A stretch of DNA of 7,737 bases from CBCPNA01 sp965120415 (GTDB taxonomy: Bacteria > Bacillota > Clostridia > Lachnospirales > CAG-274), in contig CBCPNA010000076.1 of NCBI GenBank assembly GCA_965120415.1, forward strand, positions 1 to 7,737, read 5' to 3'. Below, piece after piece: positions 1 to 6,487 of this stretch; within the stretch, counting starts at the first letter, position 1; every line of letters begins with the position of its first letter. A program made the translations under genes and the position numbers. The notes under the pieces were generated by a model. The model was not told where the DNA came from. It saw only the letters and a list, made by a program, of their open reading frames with translations, and made no database searches.

Positions 1-87
1 TTTAACATACCGAACACGATGGTTAAGCCTTAAACGGCTGAGGATACTTGGTGGGAAGCTGCCTGGGAAAGTAAGTGATTGCCAGGT
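1..87 (+). rRNA. rrf: 5S ribosomal RNA, 3' part (partial)
   Basis: The window opens inside a 5S rRNA gene; its 5' part lies before base 1. The text around CCGAACACGATGGTTAAGCC and CTTGGTGGGAAGCTGCCTGG is typical clostridial 5S. The 3' strand of helix I (GCCAGG, 81-86) should pair with the missing 5' end. The exact 3' end (86-88) is estimated from that helix. The gene is presumably the end of an rrn operon, since a tRNA gene and a terminator follow at once. Confidence 0.9.
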
Positions 88-92
88 TATAG

Positions 93-163
93 AGGGGTAT
101 GGTCTAGTGGTATGACAGGGGTCTCCAAAACCTTTAGTGTGGGTTCGATTCCTACTACCCCTG
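93..163 (+). tRNA. trnW: tRNA-Trp (anticodon CCA)
   Basis: A complete cloverleaf can be drawn. The acceptor stem is AGGGGTA (93-99) with TACCCCT (156-162), and the discriminator is G163. The D arm is GTC (102-104) with GAC (114-116). The anticodon stem is 118-122 with 130-134 and includes two G-U pairs. The loop is 123-129 with anticodon CCA at 125-127, which reads UGG. The T arm is 139-143 with 151-155 around loop TTCGATT. The 3' CCA is not encoded, so it must be added enzymatically. Only about five bases separate it from the 5S 3' end, so both must be cut from one precursor. Confidence 0.96.
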
Positions 164-186
164 ATGTTTTTTATTAAAGATTTAAC

Positions 187-213
187 CATACCATACTAAT
201 GGTATGTTTTTAT
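187..213 (+). terminator. intrinsic terminator of the rRNA-tRNA transcript
   Basis: A perfect 8-bp stem CATACCAT (187-194) and ATGGTATG (199-206) encloses loop ACTA and is followed by TTTTTAT. It lies 23 nt after tRNA-Trp and is the natural end of the 5S-tRNA transcript. Confidence 0.85.
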
Positions 214-300
214 ATAAATATTTATTATAAAGGCTTTTTACATAATATATGTTAAAAGTTTTTATTATTTAAATTATAAAATTTGTTTTTTAATTAAAAT

Positions 301-328
301 AAAAGCTTATTTCTTTAGATAAGCTTTT
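301..328. terminator. second terminator-like hairpin, possibly bidirectional
   Basis: A perfect 10-bp stem AAAAGCTTAT (301-310) and ATAAGCTTTT (319-328) encloses an 8-nt loop. The stem ends in T-runs when read in either direction, and the left flank is T-rich on the minus strand. There is no nearby leftward gene for it to serve. It may be a back-up terminator shielding mutS2 from rRNA transcription. Apart from this hairpin I see only AT-rich sequence between 213 and 427. Confidence 0.5.
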
Positions 329-427
329 AAATATATCAAATCTTATATATATTATAAAATTGAATAAATTTATTATAAATATAAAAAAATTTAAATAAAA
401 TGCTAAATGTCAATTTGTATAAAATTC

Positions 428-456
428 TTGAATACATAAATATAATGTGTTATAAT
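428..456 (+). promoter_or_regulatory. sigma-A-type promoter of the mutS2 operon
   Basis: The -35 box is TTGAAT (428-433), followed by a 17-nt spacer and -10 box TATAAT (451-456). Transcription should start near 463, giving a 5' UTR of about 90 nt before the mutS2 ATG. It is the only near-consensus promoter I see before the five-gene operon. Confidence 0.8.
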
Positions 457-494
457 GCTTTTATAAAATACAAATAAGGTTATACTATATAGCA

Positions 495-528
495 AATAGC
501 TAGCTTATTATCTTTTAAGCATGCTATT
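495..528 (+). other. interrupted hairpin in the mutS2 5' UTR
   Basis: AATAGC (495-500) pairs with GCTATT (523-528), and GCTT (503-506) with AAGC (517-520). The two helices are separated by a symmetric 2x2 internal loop, and the apical loop is 10 nt. It ends 12 nt before the ribosome-binding site AGAGGG (541-546). It matches no RNA family I know and could be chance in AT-rich DNA. Confidence 0.3.
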
Positions 529-552
529 ATTATAAATATTAGAGGGATTATT

Positions 553-2922
553 ATGAATCAAAAAAGTTTTAGAACATTAGAATATGATAAAATTATCCAA
601 AAATTGGTGACTTTTGCAAATTCATCTTTAGCCCAAGATTTTTTACAAAATTTAACCCCCTCAACAGATTTAAGCAAAATTACAACTCTCCAAAAAGAAA
701 CTTCTGAAGCTGTATCTATGATATTAAAAAAGGGCGAACTTACATTAAGCTTTAAAGATATTAGCTCTTATCTAAAAAGGGTATCTATTGAGGGGCAACT
801 CAATATGGAAGAATTGCTTAATATAGCAGCTTTTTTAAATTGTGCTAGAATATCTAAGAATTACGCTAAAGAAGACAATAAAAACGAAAATTTTTTGCTC
901 CTTAAACCTAAATTTGCTGATATAGAAACGATAGACAGCCTAGAAAAGGAAATTTTAAAATGCATTATATCTACAGATGAAATTTCCGATAATGCAAGTG
1001 ATGCACTTTTTAAAATAAGGCAAAATATAAAAAATACAAACAATAGCATAAAAACAGAGCTTAATAAAATTTTGCATAGCAAAAAAACTATAATGCAAGA
1101 GCCGGTTATAACTATGCGTGGCGATAGGTATTGTGTGCCTATAAAGGCAGAATACAAAAATTCTTTTTTAGGTATTGTGCATGACCAGTCTTCTACAGGC
1201 TCAACATTTTTTATAGAGCCAGATTCCGTCGTAGCTCTTAATAACAAAATAAAAGAGCTTAAATCAGAAGAAATTAAAGAAATAAACAAAATACTTAAAA
1301 ATCTTTCTGAAAAAGTTTTTGAATATAAAGACATACTTTCCAGTAATTTAGAAATTTTAAAGCAACTAGATATTATTTTTGCAAGGGCAAAATATTCTAT
1401 TAGTATAAACGGTACAGAGCCGGTATTTAATCAAGAGGGCTATATAAATTTAAAAAAGGCAAGGCATCCTCTTTTGGATAAGGCAAATGTTGTACCACTT
1501 GATATACATCTAGGCAAAGATTTTACGACACTTTTAATAACAGGTCCAAACACAGGGGGAAAAACAGTTACGCTAAAAACAGTTGGCTTATTTGTACTAA
1601 TGGCGCAAAGTGGGCTTCATATACCGGCTTTTGATAAATCAAGCTTATGCGTTTTTGATAACATATTTTCAGACATAGGGGACGAACAGAGCATAGAGCA
1701 GAGCCTAAGCACCTTTTCTGCACATTTAAAAAATATTGTATTTATATTAAATAATGTTACACCTAAATCTTTAGTGCTTTTGGATGAATTAGGGGCTGGC
1801 ACAGATCCAACAGAAGGAGCTTGCCTTGCTATAGCTATAATAAAGCATTTGCATAAAATGTCTGTAAGAACAATTATCACTTCACATTACAGCGAGCTTA
1901 AAGTTTTTGCTTTATCAACCAACGGGGTATTAAATGCATCTTGCGAATTTGATTTGCAAACATTAAAACCAACCTACAAGCTTTTAATAGGTATTCCGGG
2001 TAAGAGTAATGCTTTTGCTATATCTAAAAAGCTAGGGCTTTCTCAAAATATTATAGAAGAGGCAAAATCTTTATTAACAAAAGAAGATAAAAAGTTAGAA
2101 GAAGTTTTAACAGACCTTGAAATAAGCAATGTATCTTTATTAGCAGAGCAAGAAAAGGCAAAAAGCTACAGAAAAGAAATAGAAATTTTAAAAAATGAAT
2201 TGCAGAAAGAAAGAGAAAAAATAAAAGCTCGAAAAGAAAAGATTATTTCAAAAGCGATGGAGGACGCCAAAGCTATATTATACGAGGCGACTTTTGAGGC
2301 GACTAAGGCTGTTAAAGATATAAAAAAGATAGCAAAACAAAATGCCAATTCTGCTAATATAGATACAAAAAAAGAAGGACTGAAAAATAAAATAAAAGAT
2401 TTAGATAAAAATATCTCAAAATTTAACAAAAAAGAAACAAAAATATTAAATATTTCAAATCTTAAAGTTAATGATGGAGTTTTTATTAATTCTATGCAAC
2501 AACACGGAATAGTCACAAAAATATCAGCAAGCAAAAAAGATATTTTTGTAGCAGTTGGTAATATTACTATAAAGACTAATATTTCTGATTTATCTATAGA
2601 TGAAAGCTATATCCCTCCTAAAAAAGAAACTAAAAAAACTAATCATTTTTCTACGGTAAAAAATAAGAAGGCTTTAAAAATTTCCTCAGAAATAGATTTG
2701 CGTGGTGCTTATGTGCAAGATGCTATAGAAAGGATAGACAAGTTTATAGATGATGCTTATCTTGGCGGTATAAACATAATTAATATTATACACGGTAAAG
2801 GCACAGGGGCATTAAGAGCTGGTATTTGGCAATTTTTGAAAAAACATACCAAAATAAAAAGCTTTAGGCAAGGTGAATTTGGAGAAGGTGATGCTGGAGT
2901 CACTGTTGTAGAATTAAAATAA
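553..2922 (+). CDS. mutS2: MutS2 family ATPase with C-terminal Smr endonuclease domain
   Basis: This is a 789-aa protein, full length for MutS2 (the B. subtilis protein is close to this size). The N-terminal 300 or so residues are the MutS-like core and clamp. The ABC ATPase follows with Walker A GPNTGGKT (331-338), signature region LSTFSAH (385-391) and Walker B VLLDE ending at D411-E412, then GAGTDPTEG (414-422). A Lys/Glu-rich coiled coil spans about 510-620, then a KOW-like beta segment (about 636-683). The Smr domain (about 713-789) carries DLRG (715-718) and HGKGTG (747-752). All catalytic motifs are intact. In other Firmicutes and in Helicobacter, MutS2 has been linked to rescue of collided ribosomes and to suppression of recombination, not to mismatch repair. 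AGAGGG lies 6 nt before the ATG. It is the first gene of the operon. Confidence 0.97.
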   Translation: MNQKSFRTLEYDKIIQKLVTFANSSLAQDFLQNLTPSTDLSKITTLQKETSEAVSMILKKGELTLSFKDISSYLKRVSIEGQLNMEELLNIAAFLNCARISKNYAKEDNKNENFLLLKPKFADIETIDSLEKEILKCIISTDEISDNASDALFKIRQNIKNTNNSIKTELNKILHSKKTIMQEPVITMRGDRYCVPIKAEYKNSFLGIVHDQSSTGSTFFIEPDSVVALNNKIKELKSEEIKEINKILKNLSEKVFEYKDILSSNLEILKQLDIIFARAKYSISINGTEPVFNQEGYINLKKARHPLLDKANVVPLDIHLGKDFTTLLITGPNTGGKTVTLKTVGLFVLMAQSGLHIPAFDKSSLCVFDNIFSDIGDEQSIEQSLSTFSAHLKNIVFILNNVTPKSLVLLDELGAGTDPTEGACLAIAIIKHLHKMSVRTIITSHYSELKVFALSTNGVLNASCEFDLQTLKPTYKLLIGIPGKSNAFAISKKLGLSQNIIEEAKSLLTKEDKKLEEVLTDLEISNVSLLAEQEKAKSYRKEIEILKNELQKEREKIKARKEKIISKAMEDAKAILYEATFEATKAVKDIKKIAKQNANSANIDTKKEGLKNKIKDLDKNISKFNKKETKILNISNLKVNDGVFINSMQQHGIVTKISASKKDIFVAVGNITIKTNISDLSIDESYIPPKKETKKTNHFSTVKNKKALKISSEIDLRGAYVQDAIERIDKFIDDAYLGGINIINIIHGKGTGALRAGIWQFLKKHTKIKSFRQGEFGEGDAGVTVVELK

Positions 2923-2934
2923 AGGGGTGTTATT

Positions 2935-3621
2935 ATGTCTAAAATAAAAATACTTATAGCAGATGACGATGAACATATAGCAGAGCTTTTAAGCCTATAT
3001 TTAAATAAAGAAGGTTATGAAACAAGAGAGATTTATAACGGTGAGAATCTTATTTCAGAATTTTCTTTATTTTCTCCTCATCTTGTTATTTTGGATATTA
3101 TGATGCCAGGGCTTGATGGCTATCAAGCTTGTCAAGAAATAAGAAAAATAAGCACTGTTCCTATTATTATGCTTACCGCTAAAGGTGAAATTTTTGATAA
3201 AGTTTTGGGGCTGGAGCTTGGGGCAGACGATTACATGGTTAAGCCTTTTGATACAAAAGAGCTTTTGGCAAGGGTTAAAGCTGTGCTTAGAAGAAATGAA
3301 ACAAAAAATATATCAAATAATAATACGCAAATTGTTGTACCTAATATGACAATTAATTCTTCCAATTATGTTGTTATTTATCATGGAGAACAGCTAGAGC
3401 TTCCACCAAAAGAATTTGAGCTTTTAAACTTTTTGGCGCAAAATCAAAATCAAGTATTTACAAGAGAGCAACTTTTGGACAAAATATGGGGCTATGAATT
3501 TGTTGGCGATACAAGGACTGTAGATGTGCATGTAAAAAGAATAAGAGAAAAAATGCCGTATGAAGATACATGGAGCATAAAGACAGTTTGGGGAGTTGGG
3601 TATAAGTTTGAAAATAATTAA
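2935..3621 (+). CDS. OmpR/PhoB-family response regulator, no adjacent kinase
   Basis: This 228-aa protein has the two usual domains. The receiver domain (about 1-120) has acidic residues D10-D12, phosphoacceptor D54 in ILDIMMPGLDG, T81 and K103 in VKPF, so it should be phosphorylatable. The winged-helix DNA-binding domain (about 130-226) contains PPKEFELL, the recognition-helix region around DTRTVDVHVKRIREK, and the terminal wing KTVWGVGYKFE. The start follows AAAGGGGTG (2921-2929), 12 nt after the mutS2 stop. The histidine kinase gene that normally follows such a regulator is absent: birA begins inside its last codons. Its signal and target genes cannot be told from the sequence; it is related to the PhoP/WalR/ResD type, but no ortholog can be assigned. 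Confidence 0.95.
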   Translation: MSKIKILIADDDEHIAELLSLYLNKEGYETREIYNGENLISEFSLFSPHLVILDIMMPGLDGYQACQEIRKISTVPIIMLTAKGEIFDKVLGLELGADDYMVKPFDTKELLARVKAVLRRNETKNISNNNTQIVVPNMTINSSNYVVIYHGEQLELPPKEFELLNFLAQNQNQVFTREQLLDKIWGYEFVGDTRTVDVHVKRIREKMPYEDTWSIKTVWGVGYKFENN

Positions 3622-4573
3622 AATTTTAAAAATACTTGAAAAAGAAAGCAAGGCAGGAGCTTTTATTTGTAATAATCTTAATATAACAAAAGAAGAATTG
3701 CAAAATTATATAAAAGATTTAAAGCAAAAAGGATATGATATAAGCATTGTTGATAATAAATATTATTTAAATAAAAAAGAAATGTATAACGATATAGAAT
3801 TAAAAAAAGGGCTTAAAACAAATATTTTTGGTAAAAGCTGCTTTTTTTTTAATCAAATAGATTCTACTAATGTTTATGCAAATAAAATCGCCGTTAAAGC
3901 TAAAGAAGGGACAATTGTTTTTGCCGACTACCAGACAGAGGGCAAAGGGCGCTTTTGTAACAAATGGTATAGCGAAAAAGGGTCTGGTATATACCTTTCT
4001 ATAATATTAAAGCCAGCTTTAAATATACAAAAAATAAATATAATAAATCTGATTACGGCTATATCTATTTGTAATATGCTAAAAAGCTTTAATATAACCG
4101 CCTATATAAAATGGCCGAACGATATTATATTAAATAATAAAAAGCTGGGGGGCATTTTATCACAGCTAAATTATTATTCAGAAAATGAAAAATATATTGT
4201 AGTTGGGGTAGGGCTTAATATAAACAACCAAAATTTTGGACATGACATTAATCAAAAGGCGACTTCACTTTTTTTGCAATATAATCAAAATTTTGATAGA
4301 ATAAAGATTATGCAAACTTTTTTGCAAATATTAGAAAATATGTATTTTGAATATTTAAAAAATAAGTCTTTTAATATTTTTTTAGAAGAATATAAAAATT
4401 TATGCTTAAATTTAAATAAAGAAGTTATGCTTTTTTATGAAAATGAAAAACTAGTCGGCAAAATTATAGATATAACAGAAAATGGAGAGCTTATTTTTTT
4501 GAAAAATGATAAAAAGATAAAAATCACTTCAGGCGAAGTTTCTATAAGAAATAAAGACGGAGGGTATATTTGA
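3608..4573 (+). CDS. birA: Bifunctional biotin-[acetyl-CoA-carboxylase] ligase / biotin repressor
   Basis: BirA activates biotin as biotinyl-AMP and attaches it to the carrier protein of biotin enzymes; with an HTH it can also repress biotin genes. In the 321-aa form, residues 1-55 are the winged HTH, 70-265 the catalytic core and 269-315 the SH3-like C-terminal domain. Visible motifs are DSTN (85-88), QTEGKGR (109-115), KWPNDI (168-173), KLGGIL (179-184), GVGLNIN (200-206) and SGEVS (308-312). The biotinyl-AMP loop reads GKGRFCNKW, unusual in the two residues after F116. I choose TTG 3608, giving MKIIKILK, over in-frame TTG 3596, because GGGGAG (3590-3595) leaves no spacing for the earlier start. 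The gene overlaps the response regulator by 14 nt, which suggests translational coupling. I see no convincing BirA operator in the window. Confidence 0.93.
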   Translation: MKIIKILKILEKESKAGAFICNNLNITKEELQNYIKDLKQKGYDISIVDNKYYLNKKEMYNDIELKKGLKTNIFGKSCFFFNQIDSTNVYANKIAVKAKEGTIVFADYQTEGKGRFCNKWYSEKGSGIYLSIILKPALNIQKINIINLITAISICNMLKSFNITAYIKWPNDIILNNKKLGGILSQLNYYSENEKYIVVGVGLNINNQNFGHDINQKATSLFLQYNQNFDRIKIMQTFLQILENMYFEYLKNKSFNIFLEEYKNLCLNLNKEVMLFYENEKLVGKIIDITENGELIFLKNDKKIKITSGEVSIRNKDGGYI

Positions 4574-4576
4574 TTG
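4559..4576 (+). promoter_or_regulatory. Shine-Dalgarno site fixing a TTG start
   Basis: GGAGGG (4559-4564) lies inside the last codons of birA, 9 nt before TTG 4574. That TTG directly abuts the birA stop (TGATTG). No ATG lies close enough to use this site, which settles the start of the 112-aa gene. Confidence 0.75.
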
Positions 4577-4912
4577 GAAAAGGAAGTTATATTTTTTATA
4601 TCTAGCTATAAAAAAAAGTATTATGAAGGTGATATTTTAAAAAAATTGCCAAAAGATATTAAAACAGAAATAAAAAAGATAGGCTTTTATTTTGTTTTTA
4701 AAATATCTGGAACATTTTCTATAGGTTTTTATGAAAATGGAGATATTTTTATGGAAACAAGCTTTATAGAAGGCGATTTTGATTATGATGAAATAGGGGC
4801 AAAGCTAGAAATAGAGAAGATAAAAAAAGAAAAAGATGAGCTTTTTAAAGCGTTAAAAATATGGTACAAAATATTTTCAAAATTAGAAAAGGAGCAAAAG
4901 CTTGAAAGTTAA
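4574..4912 (+). CDS. Conserved small cytoplasmic protein, possibly DUF6145 family
   Basis: This 112-aa acidic/lysine-rich protein has no signal peptide or membrane segment. The N-terminal part (about 1-70) looks like alternating beta strands, with SYKKKYY (11-17), a KLPKDIK turn and GFYENGDI. Then come EGDFDYDEIGAKLEIEKI and a C-terminal amphipathic helix ending in KALKIWYKIFSKLEKE. From memory this resembles DUF6145, a function-unknown family often encoded beside dus in Lachnospiraceae; I could not check this. The start is TTG, immediately after the birA stop and behind a strong GGAGGG site. The 3' end overlaps dus by 11 nt and supplies its ribosome-binding site. The position between birA and dus suggests coupled expression but does not reveal a function. 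Confidence 0.85.
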   Translation: MEKEVIFFISSYKKKYYEGDILKKLPKDIKTEIKKIGFYFVFKISGTFSIGFYENGDIFMETSFIEGDFDYDEIGAKLEIEKIKKEKDELFKALKIWYKIFSKLEKEQKLES

Positions 4913-5876
4913 AATAGGTAATGTAGAAATAAAAAACAATGTATTTTTAGCACCTATGGCTGGTATTACAGACATTGCATTTAGAACAATATGCGCCTTA
5001 TATGGCTGTGGTATTACATATTCTGAAATGGTTAGCGCTAAAGGTATTATGCATAATAGCAAAAATACAAAAAAACTGCTAGAAATAGATGAAAAGGAAG
5101 ATAAAATAGCAGTACAGCTATTTGGCTCAGATCCGGATATTTTGGCTGATATGGCAAAAAGGCTAGAAGATAACCCAAAAATAGCCTTTTTTGATATAAA
5201 TATGGGTTGCCCAGCGCCAAAAATTTTTAAAAACGGTGACGGTTCTGCGCTTATGCAAAACCCTGAGCTTATTGGAAAAATTGTTAAAACTGTTTCACAA
5301 AATATAAAAAAGCCCCTAACAATAAAAATAAGAAAGGGTATAAATAACAACAATATAAACGCACTAGAAATAGCTAAAATAGCAGAAGAAAACGGGGCTA
5401 AAGGCATAGCTATCCACGGCAGGACAAGGGAGCAATTTTATTCGGGCAATGCCGACTGGAGCATTATAAAAAAGATAAAAGAAAATACAAGCCTAACCGT
5501 TATAGGCAATGGAGATATAGATACGCCGCAAAAAGCAAAAGAAATTTTGGAATATACAAAATGCGACGCTATTATGATAGGGCGAGCAAGCCAAGGTAAC
5601 CCTTTTATATTTAAAAATGTAATACATTATTTAAAAACAGGGGAAATATTAGAAGAGCCTAGCTTAGAAGAAAAATTACAAGTGGCGCTACAGCATTTAG
5701 CCTTGCTTGCAAAATATAAAGGCGAATATATAGCGACAAGAGAAATGAGAAAACATCTATGCTGGTATATAAAAGGCATACCAAAATGCTCTAGCATAAG
5801 GCAAGCTATAAATAAAATAGAAGATTATAAAGAATTAGAAAATTTTATAAAAGAAATGAAAACAACCTTGCCATAA
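4902..5876 (+). CDS. dusB: tRNA-dihydrouridine synthase (DusB type)
   Basis: Dus enzymes use FMN and NADPH to reduce specific uridines of tRNA to dihydrouridine. The 324-aa protein is of normal length. The TIM-barrel half contains APMAGITD (17-24) and SEMVSAKG (41-48), then the catalytic cysteine C103 in NMGCPAPKI. FMN and substrate motifs follow: IKIRKG, IHGRTREQFYSG, GNGDI and IMIGRASQGNPFIF. The helical tRNA-binding domain fills roughly the last 80 residues. The NMGCPAPKI form suits the DusB/Dus1 branch of Gram-positives. Start TTG 4902 has AAGGAG (4889-4894) 7 nt upstream, inside the preceding gene, which it overlaps by 11 nt. It is the last gene of the operon, and its final codons form half of a terminator stem. 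Confidence 0.95.
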   Translation: MKVKIGNVEIKNNVFLAPMAGITDIAFRTICALYGCGITYSEMVSAKGIMHNSKNTKKLLEIDEKEDKIAVQLFGSDPDILADMAKRLEDNPKIAFFDINMGCPAPKIFKNGDGSALMQNPELIGKIVKTVSQNIKKPLTIKIRKGINNNNINALEIAKIAEENGAKGIAIHGRTREQFYSGNADWSIIKKIKENTSLTVIGNGDIDTPQKAKEILEYTKCDAIMIGRASQGNPFIFKNVIHYLKTGEILEEPSLEEKLQVALQHLALLAKYKGEYIATREMRKHLCWYIKGIPKCSSIRQAINKIEDYKELENFIKEMKTTLP

Positions 5877-5893
5877 AGCAAGGTTATTTATTG
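5864..5893. terminator. bidirectional terminator between convergent operons
   Basis: A perfect 8-bp stem AACCTTGC (5864-5871) and GCAAGGTT (5878-5885) encloses loop CATAAA. T-rich sequence follows on the plus side (ATTTATTGTT), and GTTTTCATTT follows on the minus side. It can end both the mutS2-dus transcript and the rplU-prp-rpmA transcript. The left arm is coding sequence for the C-terminus of Dus, and the Dus stop codon (5874-5876) lies in the loop. Confidence 0.85.
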
Positions 5894-5895
5894 TT

Positions 5896-6180
5896 CTATT
5901 CAGAAACAGGATGAACAGAAAGCTGTTTTTTAGAGCGTCCTTTCCTTTCATACCGAACGATACCGTCGACTAAAGCAAACAATGTATCGTTACCACCACG
6001 CCCAACATTAAGCCCAGGGTGGATTTTTGTACCACGTTGAGTAAAAAGGATATTACCAGCTTTAACAAATTGCCCATCGGCACGTTTAGGTCCTAGCCTT
6101 TTAGCTTCAGAATCACGGCCGTTTTTTGTAGAGCCGGCTCCTTTTTTATGAGCAAAAAATTGCAAATCAAGCTTTAGCAT
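5896..6180 (-). CDS. rpmA: 50S ribosomal protein L27, with Prp-cleaved N-terminal extension
   Basis: This 94-aa protein is clearly L27: AHKKGAGSTKNGRDSEAKRL, ADGQF, GNILFTQRGTKIHPG and GRGGNDTLFALVDG. L27 lies near the peptidyl-transferase centre of the 50S subunit, its N-terminus pointing to the tRNA ends. As in Firmicutes generally, the mature AHKKG end is preceded by MLKLDLQFF (1-9), which Prp removes after F9. The ATG at 6180 has an almost perfect ribosome-binding site, AAGGAGGTG (6194 down to 6186), inside the last codons of prp; 2 nt separate prp's stop from the start. It is the last gene of the operon before the shared terminator. No Obg-family GTPase gene follows, though it often does elsewhere. 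Confidence 0.98.
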   Translation of the reverse strand: MLKLDLQFFAHKKGAGSTKNGRDSEAKRLGPKRADGQFVKAGNILFTQRGTKIHPGLNVGRGGNDTLFALVDGIVRYERKGRSKKQLSVHPVSE

Positions 6181-6182
6181 AA

Positions 6183-6485
6183 TTACACCTCCTTATATTT
6201 TATATCAATTTGATTATAATATTCAAGCTTAATGCCTTCAAGCCCAAGGATTAAAGAATTTAATAAAAGCGTAGCGTTTTCGCAATATTCAAGCATAATA
6301 AACTTTAAAAAGCCACCGTTTTTATTAAAATCTAAGGTAAACTTAGCGTTTGTAAAGGTTTTTATAGAATTAACAGTGTTTAAAGATAAAGCAGAAACAG
6401 CAGAACAAACTATATCTTTTCCGTGGTTTGTTATTTCAAAACCTATGGGCTTTTCTTTTTTATTAAATAATATGACATTTATCAT
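6183..6485 (-). CDS. prp: Ribosomal-processing cysteine protease Prp, shortened active-site loop
   Basis: Prp cuts the N-terminal extension off L27, encoded next downstream; in Staphylococcus aureus this is essential. The 100-aa protein matches the family in DIVCSAVSALSLNTVNSI, NGGFL and the LILGLEGIKLEY helix near the C-terminus. The likely catalytic pair is H21 and C27. In Prp proteins I know, the His is in a Gly-His-Ala motif about 12 residues before the Cys (H22 and C34 in S. aureus). Here it is 6 before, reading NHGKDIVC, so about six loop residues are missing and the Gly before His is Asn. The frame is open through the site, so it is not a frameshift. The ATG is 2 nt after the rplU stop and has no clear ribosome-binding site, so translation probably depends on coupling to rplU. 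Confidence 0.92.
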   Translation of the reverse strand: MINVILFNKKEKPIGFEITNHGKDIVCSAVSALSLNTVNSIKTFTNAKFTLDFNKNGGFLKFIMLEYCENATLLLNSLILGLEGIKLEYYNQIDIKYKEV

Positions 6486-6487
6486 AA

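Noticed and set aside
237..256. Imperfect palindrome (TTTACAT with ATGTTAAA) resembling a BirA operator
   Set aside because: The arms are imperfect, it is far from any biotin gene, and such matches are frequent in AT-rich DNA.
408..413. TTGACA on the minus strand upstream of mutS2, as a leftward promoter
   Set aside because: No acceptable -10 box lies 16-18 nt away, and there is no leftward gene.
861..1334. Minus-strand ORF of 157 codons, and similar ones at 1617-1880, 2166-2534, 3424-3651 and 4883-5407
   Set aside because: They lie antisense to strongly conserved genes, have low-complexity Ser/Phe/Leu-rich translations and no family resemblance.
3596..3607. In-frame TTG 3596 as the birA start
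   Set aside because: The only purine-rich site, GGGGAG at 3590-3595, directly touches it, whereas TTG 3608 leaves 12 nt and gives a normal BirA N-terminus.
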